A DNA stretch of 10,872 nt from Thermoproteota archaeon (GTDB taxonomy: Archaea; Korarchaeota; Korarchaeia; Korarchaeales; Korarchaeaceae), in NCBI GenBank assembly GCA_003661265.1, contig QMVU01000014.1, forward strand, positions 1 through 10,872, in the 5' to 3' direction. Shown here piece after piece: positions 6,128-10,872 of this stretch. The translations under genes were made by a program, and so were the position numbers. Below the pieces are notes generated by a model. That model did no database searches and had not been told where the DNA came from. It saw nothing but the letters and a program-made list of their open reading frames with translations. The number at the start of each line of letters is the position of its first letter. Positions within the stretch are counted from its first letter, which is position 1.

Positions 6128-7487
6128 CGTTAGCCGGGCATCCTACGCTTAGATATTCAAAACCAGCTTCTTCGACCACTTTTCTGTCAAAGGCATGCTT
6201 TCCATCGAAAAACACGGGGCTATCTCTGCAAAGAACCCGTATCTCATCTAGGTTTATTTTAAGGAGTTGAGAGTGCTCTGCCCCTATGACTATGCAATCA
6301 GCTCCCTTTACTGCCTCTTCCAAGCTCCTACAAAGGTATACTCCTCTAGGGGCCTCATTAACGAGCGGATCATATACTCTAACGCTGAAACCCCTCTCCT
6401 TAAGCTCATATATTAGCTCGAGAGCCGGACTGTTCCTACAGTCTCGAACATTTCCTTTGTACGTTATCCCTAAAACAGCAACCAGCGATTCCTCTGGTCT
6501 CTTTCCAACGGCCTTTAGGGCATTAACTATCAATTCTGCCGCATGTTTTGGTAACATCTCGTTGAGTTTTCTTGCAACTCTGATTAAGTCCAAGTTAATG
6601 CCATGGCTGGAAACGGAATTAAGCAAGAAGTATGGATCCTTCGTTAGACAACTTCCTCCAACGCCTATGCCGGGTTTAAGAATGTTGACCCTTGGATGGA
6701 GGTTAGCGAGAGCTCTTACTTCATCTACGTCAACGTCAAGGGCCTCACACGCTAACGCGACTGCATTAGCGAAAGCTATGTTTACATCTCTGTAAGAGTT
6801 CTCTACTAGCTTTACAAGCTCTGCTGTTCTAAAGTGCGTTATCCTTATGTTTCCTTTGGTGAAACTAGAGTAAAGCGCTTCTGTTAGCTTTCCTGATAGT
6901 TCATCGATGACTCCAATTATCCGATTTCCTCCAGAGAGTTCTTGGAGCAATCTTCCAGGCATCGCCCTTTCCGGACAATATGCTAGGAAAATGTCATCTC
7001 CCAAATAGAAGCCTCTTTCCTCCAGTATAGGCATCACCACTTCCTCCATTGTTTTTGGGGGTACTGTGCTCTCTATCACTAAAAGGGACGGTGCATATCT
7101 CCTCACATGGGAGAGGACTAGCTCTAGGGCTGATAGCAAATACCCAAGATTCGGTCGACCGTTAATCTTAACTGGCGTCTGAACTGCTATGATGTAAATG
7201 TCCCTGTTGCTCAAGGCCCTTTCTACTGAATCCTCTGGAGAATATCTGCCAGAAGCAAGACATTCTTTAAGGAGTTCCTCCAGCCCGACCTCGGAAAATT
7301 TGACTTTGCCCTCTTTAAGATCCTTTATTAAGCTCTCTTTAATGTCAAAGCCAGTAACGTGATAACCTGCTCTGCAGAGCAATAGAGCTAGCGGTAGACC
7401 TATGTATCCTTGGCCTAAAATAACAATCTTAGCCCTTTTTTCTCGAATTTTTGAGAGTAAAGACTGGTATCCACCCAGTTCTCCCAT
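6078..7487 (-). CDS. wecC: UDP-N-acetyl-D-mannosaminuronate dehydrogenase-type enzyme
   Basis: This NAD-dependent enzyme oxidises C6 of a UDP-sugar in two steps to the uronic acid, used in surface glycans or N-glycans. From ATG 7487 it has 469 residues. The NAD motif GQGYIGLP (25-32) has the Pro typical of the WecC/WbpA branch rather than UDP-glucose dehydrogenase. Further motifs are IESTVPP (138-144), YCPERAMPG (170-178), AELVKLVENSYRD with the conserved Lys (222-234), the catalytic Cys280 in GVGGSCLTKDP (275-285) and YKGNVRDCRNSP (343-354). ATG 7487 is preceded by GAGGT at a spacing of 5 nt. A longer open frame begins at 7580, but its extra 31 residues look unlike the family and lie over promoter-like sequence. 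The exact sugar (ManNAc or a relative) is inferred. Confidence 0.88.
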   Translation of the reverse strand: MGELGGYQSLLSKIREKRAKIVILGQGYIGLPLALLLCRAGYHVTGFDIKESLIKDLKEGKVKFSEVGLEELLKECLASGRYSPEDSVERALSNRDIYIIAVQTPVKINGRPNLGYLLSALELVLSHVRRYAPSLLVIESTVPPKTMEEVVMPILEERGFYLGDDIFLAYCPERAMPGRLLQELSGGNRIIGVIDELSGKLTEALYSSFTKGNIRITHFRTAELVKLVENSYRDVNIAFANAVALACEALDVDVDEVRALANLHPRVNILKPGIGVGGSCLTKDPYFLLNSVSSHGINLDLIRVARKLNEMLPKHAAELIVNALKAVGKRPEESLVAVLGITYKGNVRDCRNSPALELIYELKERGFSVRVYDPLVNEAPRGVYLCRSLEEAVKGADCIVIGAEHSQLLKINLDEIRVLCRDSPVFFDGKHAFDRKVVEEAGFEYLSVGCPANVIEILKEIAEHHIHEP

Positions 7488-7512
7488 AAGTACCTCGCTT
7501 CTCACTAGATAC

Positions 7513-7562
7513 AGCCTTTTAATGCTTCTCTTAGGAAGCGATGAAATCGATGAAATTATAAG
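7513..7562 (-). promoter_or_regulatory. Promoter region of wecC with a tandem 9-bp repeat
   Basis: On the minus strand, CTTATAATTT (7553-7562) is a TATA candidate that predicts a start near 7533. A second AT-rich site, CATTAAAAGG (7514-7523), predicts one near 7494, just before the GAGGT binding site. Between them, CGATGAAAT (plus strand) is repeated twice without gap at 7539-7556. The repeat is a possible operator. Confidence 0.35.
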
Positions 7563-7650
7563 AGCGCAATCTCGGGCCATGTTCTAAGCACACGATTACA
7601 GCTTGTGAAGGTTCTAGGCTTATTTTCAGATGAGTAATGACAGAATTCGC

Positions 7651-7857
7651 TTACAAAACTAGAGTACCCTTTTGTTCTCTAACCTTAAGTCTAGTCAGGT
7701 AACCAGCTATACGATTCCTATATTCTTTGGACTTTACATCTACTATCCTTGCGACTAGCCTCTTGTTATGCTCAAAATCGGTAGTCCAGAGCTCTGGGTA
7801 CTCCTTGATGAGCTTGTATGCTATTCTCTTTATGTTCTTCTCCCTCACTGTACCCAT
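7651..7857 (-). CDS. rps17e: Small-subunit ribosomal protein S17e (eS17)
   Basis: This ribosomal protein is found in archaea and eukaryotes but not bacteria. The 68-residue product begins MGTVREKNIKRIAYKL and contains TTDFEHNKRLV (25-35) and KEYRNRIAGYLTRLK (44-58), the diagnostic part of the family. The length is normal for archaea. The ATG is preceded by AAAGGAG (7865-7871 on the minus strand) with a 7-nt spacer, the clearest ribosome binding site in the window. TTAAATTTCC (7891-7900) is a possible TATA box. It is unrelated to uS17 encoded at 2155-2493. The next gene on this strand, wecC, starts 163 nt downstream and appears to have its own promoter. Confidence 0.93.
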   Translation of the reverse strand: MGTVREKNIKRIAYKLIKEYPELWTTDFEHNKRLVARIVDVKSKEYRNRIAGYLTRLKVREQKGTLVL

Positions 7858-7864
7858 TGTAGAT

Positions 7865-7871
7865 CTCCTTT
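7865..7871 (-). promoter_or_regulatory. Ribosome binding site of S17e
   Basis: AAAGGAG on the minus strand lies 7 nt before ATG 7857 and fixes that start. Confidence 0.6.
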
Positions 7872-8052
7872 CCTTACTGAGGAAGAAAATGGAAATTTAA
7901 CTCTTATGTTTCAGGTCATCGCCAGCAGGTATTGTATAATTACTTACAAGTTTGATAAAAAAAGAGCCTCCATTATCCATTATCACCAATTATTATCCTA
8001 GATTGGCCATTTAATGAGTTAATATCTCACGTTCGATTTATAACACATAACC

Positions 8053-8062
8053 AATTTATATT
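8053..8062 (+). promoter_or_regulatory. TATA box of the prenyl diphosphate synthase
   Basis: AATTTATATT centres about 33 nt before ATG 8091. Transcription should begin near 8083, giving a leader of under 10 nt. No ribosome binding site is visible, as expected for such a short leader. The rest of the 233-base gap 7858-8090 is AT-rich and holds no gene that I can support. Confidence 0.55.
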
Positions 8063-8090
8063 CCTCTAATTAAACCTCATTAGATGACTC

Positions 8091-9161
8091 ATGGGGAAGC
8101 AGTTCAACCTACTACGTGAAAAATACCTTCCACAAATAGAACGGGAGATAAAGAAGTTCTTTGAAGAAAAGATCTCGACCCAAAAAGATGAGGTTATCGT
8201 GAGATATTACGAGGAATTATCTTCCTATGTTCTAAGGGGTGGGAAGAGATTTAGGCCTCTTGCTCTAATCTCCTCGTATTATGGATCTGGAAGTAAGCAC
8301 GAAGGAAACATTATAAGAGCCTCAATTTCTGTGGAGTTACTGCATAACTCCTCCCTGATACACGATGATATAATGGATGAGAGTCCTAAGAGGAGAGGAG
8401 GACCCTCCTTTCATTATCTAATGGCCAATTGGTCTCGTCTCTCTCCAAGAACGCCTCCACCAAGAAATCCGGGTATCTCTTTAGGTATACTTGGTGGAGA
8501 CAGCCTTATAGAACTAGGTCTTGAAGCTCTTTTAGAGTCCGGTTTTCCCAATGAGATTATAGTGAAGGCAGCCTCCGAGTACTCAGTAGCCTACAGGAAA
8601 CTGATCGAGGGCCAGCTTCTGGATCTCTACCTAAGTACCGTTACAATGCCCACTGAGGAAGAGGTTCTTCGAATGCTTTCGCTGAAGACAGGGACTCTCT
8701 TTTCTGCTTCTCTTGTAATGGGGGGTATGTTAGCTGGAGCATCTGAAGACATGTTACACTTCCTTAGGAGCTTCGGCCAAAGAGTTGGGGTTGCTTTTCA
8801 GTTACAAGATGATATCCTCGGGCTATACGGCGATGAAGCCGTAATAGGAAAGCCAGCAGATAGCGATATCAAGGAGGGAAAAAGAACTTTGCTTGTGGTT
8901 AAAGCATGGGAGTTATCAGATGAAGCTACAAGGAAAAAACTCCTGTCAATACTCGGGAACCCGAATATAAGCGCAGCTGACCTAAATTACGTCAGAGAAG
9001 TTGTTAAGGAGCTTGGAGCTCTCGATTATACTAGAAAAACAGCTCTAAATCTCTTGAAGGAAAACGAGAAAGACATAGAGTTTAATAAACATCTATTTGA
9101 GGAGAGTTTTGTAGAATTTCTCAAGGAGTTAAACGAGATAGTGATCGCGAGGTCTTTTTAA
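8091..9161 (+). CDS. idsA: Long-chain polyprenyl (geranylgeranyl-type) diphosphate synthase
   Basis: This trans-prenyltransferase condenses isopentenyl diphosphate with allylic diphosphates to make the isoprenoid chains of archaeal lipids. The 356-residue protein has GGKRFRP (50-56), the first Asp-rich motif DDIMD (92-96) and the second, DDILGLYGD (240-248), with FQLQ just before it. KEGKRTLLV (261-269) is also typical. The fifth residue before the first Asp motif is Ser87, whereas archaeal C20 synthases usually have an aromatic residue there. That position limits chain length, so a longer product is possible. A proline-rich insert (about 113-128, including TPPPRNPG) separates the first Asp motif from the next conserved helix. 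The gene has its own TATA box. Its TAA stop lies inside the TATA box of the downstream RNA gene. Confidence 0.9.
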   Translation: MGKQFNLLREKYLPQIEREIKKFFEEKISTQKDEVIVRYYEELSSYVLRGGKRFRPLALISSYYGSGSKHEGNIIRASISVELLHNSSLIHDDIMDESPKRRGGPSFHYLMANWSRLSPRTPPPRNPGISLGILGGDSLIELGLEALLESGFPNEIIVKAASEYSVAYRKLIEGQLLDLYLSTVTMPTEEEVLRMLSLKTGTLFSASLVMGGMLAGASEDMLHFLRSFGQRVGVAFQLQDDILGLYGDEAVIGKPADSDIKEGKRTLLVVKAWELSDEATRKKLLSILGNPNISAADLNYVREVVKELGALDYTRKTALNLLKENEKDIEFNKHLFEESFVEFLKELNEIVIARSF

Positions 9162-9171
9162 ATGACCTCGC
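9147..9171. repeat. Perfect 8-bp inverted repeat around a TATA box
   Basis: GCGAGGTC (9147-9154) and GACCTCGC (9164-9171) are exact inverted repeats with the 9-nt spacer TTTTTAAAT. The spacer contains the stop codon of the prenyl synthase and the TATA box of the RNA gene. The repeat could be an operator or a hairpin at the end of the upstream mRNA. Confidence 0.6.
9155..9163 (+). promoter_or_regulatory. TATA box of the H/ACA RNA candidate
   Basis: TTTTTAAAT centres about 25 nt before 9184, which is where the paired RNA begins (9183-9185). The agreement between predicted start and RNA end supports both calls. Confidence 0.5.
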
Positions 9172-9182
9172 TACCTATTAAA

Positions 9183-9266
9183 TTGCCTACCACCACATGA
9201 CCCAGGGTGAGAGAGGACGGCGTGGGCCGATCTTTGATCCCTGGGACTAGTTGGTAGGCGGACAAT
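9183..9266 (+). ncRNA. Candidate single-hairpin H/ACA guide RNA with K-turn
   Basis: The 130-base gap after the prenyl synthase folds into the archaeal H/ACA architecture. The lower stem GCCTACCA/TGGTAGGC (9185-9192 with 9252-9259) is extended by two U-G pairs (9183-9184 with 9260-9261). A two-sided pocket follows, CCACATGA (9193-9200) and ACTAGT (9246-9251). The upper stem is CCCAGGG/CCCTGGG (9201-9207 with 9239-9245). Above it a K-turn is plausible: bulge UGA 9208-9210, with GA 9211-9212 facing GA 9236-9237. A terminal stem CGGC/GCCG (9218-9221 with 9226-9229) has a GUGG loop. The ACA box is at 9262-9264, 16 nt from the upper stem, within the known range. A T-rich tract (9274-9281) may end the RNA. 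The inferred target is ACUAGU, then U-N, then UCAUGUGG. Such RNAs direct pseudouridylation with Cbf5, Nop10, Gar1 and L7Ae. Confidence 0.72.
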
Positions 9267-9312
9267 TCTGTGATTTCTTTTACATTAGATTGTGTCAGGG
9301 TGGACGATTATT

Positions 9313-10491
9313 ATGAATCATTATGAGCCTACCCCTTCCCACAAGTACTTGGCAACATTTAGTATTGAGGTAAGGGGGATTGTAGAGCCCAGCGATGTGA
9401 TAGGAGCGATATTCGGTCAAGTTGAGGGGCTGCTAGGACCAGAACTCGAGCTCAGAGAACTCCAGCAGTCTGGTAAAGTAGGGAGGATCATAGTCAAACT
9501 TAGGCGCAAGGACAACCACTCGGTTGGAATTATAGAGCTAAGGTCAAATCTCGACAGGATAAGAACAGCCCTCCTAGCTGCAGCAATAGAGACAGTCGAT
9601 AAAGTAGGACCCTACCAAGCCTCTCTATCCCTGCAAAAGATAGTGGATGAGAGAGAGGTCGATAGGGAAAGGATAAGGAAGAGAGCAATAGACATTTTAA
9701 GGCAGTGGGGAGCTAAGGCCGAGGAAAGCTACAGGAACCTCATAGATTTGATCATTAGGGAGACAGCAAGTATGCGACTGACTTACTATGGACCCGAAAA
9801 GCTTCCTTGTGGCGTTGGAGTGAGGGATTCAGGTGAGATTATCGTAGTTGAGGGAAGAGCTGATGTTAACAACCTTCTTAGATATGGGTTTGATAACGTT
9901 ATCGCGATAGGAGGGGCTGTCGAAAAAATTCCAAAGAGCTTGGTTGATCTAATCTCAAAGAAGGAATCTATTGCCTTTGTAGATGGAGATCGTGGCGGAG
10001 AAATGATACTGAGATCCTTACTAGAACAAACGGATATAGATTACGTAGCAAGAGCTCCAAAGGGAAAGGGAGTTGAGAATTTAACAGCAAAAGAGATTAG
10101 AAAAGCCCTCTCGTCTGCGATACCTGCAGAGGAGGCTAGGAGCCTGCTGGGGTTAAAGCAAGCAAAGGAGAAGTCCAGGAGAGCTGAGTCGCTGCAAAGC
10201 TTATCTGAAAAGGTACCACAGCCATTGATGCAGTTCTATAGAGAGGCAGCAGATACACGAGAGGCTATCCTCTTAGACGAGGATCTGAGGGTGATAGCTA
10301 AGGTTCCAATAAACTCCCTCTACGAAACTCTGGGCGACTATAGGGGGGTGAAATATGTGGTTTACTCTGGGGTGATAACCCAGAGGATAATAGAAAAGGC
10401 ATTTGCAGCAGGCGTTAAAATGATCGTGGGAGGCAGCACCCATAACATCACTAAAATACCTGCTGGGATAAGAGTCATAGCTGTTGGCTGA
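9313..10491 (+). CDS. dnaG: Archaeal DnaG-type TOPRIM protein (exosome-associated)
   Basis: In archaea this bacterial-primase homologue is mainly a subunit of the RNA exosome cap, binding the core with Csl4 and favouring A-rich RNA. A priming role has also been reported. From ATG 9313 the protein has 392 residues. The N-terminal domain carries the archaeal signature KYLATF, then VIGAIFGQVEGLLG (29-42) and LELRELQQSGKVGRI (45-59). The TOPRIM domain has EGRADV (180-185) with the metal-binding Glu, and DGDRGG (224-229) with the DxD pair. It lacks the zinc-binding and helicase-binding domains of bacterial DnaG. A GTG at 9292 would add seven residues not seen in relatives. pelota follows after five bases, so the two are probably co-transcribed. 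Confidence 0.92.
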   Translation: MNHYEPTPSHKYLATFSIEVRGIVEPSDVIGAIFGQVEGLLGPELELRELQQSGKVGRIIVKLRRKDNHSVGIIELRSNLDRIRTALLAAAIETVDKVGPYQASLSLQKIVDEREVDRERIRKRAIDILRQWGAKAEESYRNLIDLIIRETASMRLTYYGPEKLPCGVGVRDSGEIIVVEGRADVNNLLRYGFDNVIAIGGAVEKIPKSLVDLISKKESIAFVDGDRGGEMILRSLLEQTDIDYVARAPKGKGVENLTAKEIRKALSSAIPAEEARSLLGLKQAKEKSRRAESLQSLSEKVPQPLMQFYREAADTREAILLDEDLRVIAKVPINSLYETLGDYRGVKYVVYSGVITQRIIEKAFAAGVKMIVGGSTHNITKIPAGIRVIAVG

Positions 10492-10496
10492 GCAAC

Positions 10497-10872
10497 ATGA
10501 AGGTCCTCTCCCTAAATCCAAGGGAAAAGGAGCTAGTAATTAGGATAGAGACGTTGGAGGATCTATATTGGTTAACTGGGATAGTAGAACCGGAAGATCT
10601 CGTTACTGCTGTTACAACGAGAAAAATAAGGGTTGGAGGAAGGGAAAGCAACAAAACAGAGCGCGTACCAATGAAATTAACTCTAAAGGTAGAAAAGGTA
10701 GCGATAGATCCGTATTCATCTAGAACCAGGATTTCCGGCATCGTCTTGGAGTGTCCCGAGAAGTATCCTATTAAGGGAAGGCACCACACCATTAATGTGA
10801 AAGAGAGCTCAACTATTAGGGTGATCAAAGCTAGGTGGCATTCGGCATTCTTGACCATATTGGATAAGGCAA
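10497..10872 (+). CDS. pelA: Pelota/Dom34 ribosome-rescue factor (partial, N-terminal)
   Basis: Pelota binds the empty A site of stalled ribosomes and, with aEF1A in archaea and ABCE1, splits them. It is a paralogue of release factor aRF1. The window holds the first 125 codons, and the frame continues past the edge. MKVLSLNPREKELVIRIET is followed by DLYWLTGIVEPEDLVTAVT (23-41) and TRKIRVG, then PMKLTLKVEKVAID, RTRISGIVLECPEK and GRHHTINVKESSTIRVIKA. This pattern of the N-terminal Sm-like domain recognises the decoding centre. ATG 10497 is five bases after the dnaG stop, so the genes form an operon with linked roles in RNA quality control. Confidence 0.93.
   Translation, partial: MKVLSLNPREKELVIRIETLEDLYWLTGIVEPEDLVTAVTTRKIRVGGRESNKTERVPMKLTLKVEKVAIDPYSSRTRISGIVLECPEKYPIKGRHHTINVKESSTIRVIKARWHSAFLTILDKA

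Noticed and set aside
7488..7580. N-terminal extension of wecC to ATG 7580
   Set aside because: The extra 31 residues do not look like the family and overlap the TATA candidates. ATG 7487 has a good GAGGT binding site.
7950..8045. Possible minus-strand small RNA: TATA-like GTTATAAAT (8034-8044 region) and a T7 run (7957-7963)
   Set aside because: No convincing structure, box C/D or coding sequence lies between them. AT-rich gaps readily give both signals.
10475..10858. Minus-strand 127-codon open frame opposite pelota
   Set aside because: The plus-strand frame matches the Pelota N-terminal domain throughout; the other is a shadow.
1..10872. CRISPR arrays, insertion sequences, prophage or defence genes
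   Set aside because: No regularly spaced repeats, transposase, integrase or defence-type motifs were seen. The genes are mostly core archaeal functions.

Overview
This window comes from an archaeal chromosome. The evidence is an archaeal ribosomal protein cluster that includes the RNase P protein Rpp29 (rnp1), the archaeal/eukaryotic-type protein S17e, an archaeal DnaG-type (TOPRIM) protein, Pelota, a prenyltransferase of the archaeal lipid pathway, and TATA-box promoters about 25 nt from the starts. Coding strands are rich in G and A, with heavy AGG/AGA arginine usage and Lys/Glu/Arg-rich proteins, which fits a thermophile. The lineage cannot be fixed from the sequence. A thermophile of the TACK type is my guess, not a result.

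Layout. The first 244 bases are the end of a membrane-anchored surface protein. After a 275-base gap with a promoter, a tight plus-strand operon encodes L22, S3, L29, Rpp29 and S17. Three of its four junctions overlap. It stops after S17, where a convergent gcvT (minus strand) follows. gcvT and a plus-strand pair (FAD-linked oxidase, then Fe-S/CCG protein) diverge from a 66-base gap centred on a palindromic TTATAA. The Fe-S gene overlaps tail-to-tail by 50 bases with a minus-strand UDP-sugar dehydrogenase (WecC type), upstream of which lies S17e. A plus-strand block then runs to the end: long-chain prenyl diphosphate synthase, an H/ACA-type guide RNA that I infer from structure, dnaG, and the start of pelota.

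How the genes work together. The first operon makes small- and large-subunit ribosomal proteins plus an RNase P subunit. The oxidase/Fe-S pair probably forms a membrane-associated or soluble dehydrogenase that passes electrons from an FAD domain to iron-sulfur clusters. Both proteins lack residues usual in their families, so the substrate is open. WecC makes a uronic-acid sugar nucleotide for surface glycans, and the prenyl synthase makes lipid chains. The last block groups RNA functions: a pseudouridylation guide candidate, the exosome-associated DnaG and the ribosome-rescue factor Pelota.

The strongest new observation is the guide RNA candidate at 9183-9266. It has its own TATA box inside a perfect inverted repeat at the prenyl synthase stop codon. 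A sequence resembling its two flanks, with the RNA body missing, lies at 293-340. I found no CRISPR array, insertion sequence, tRNA or rRNA gene.
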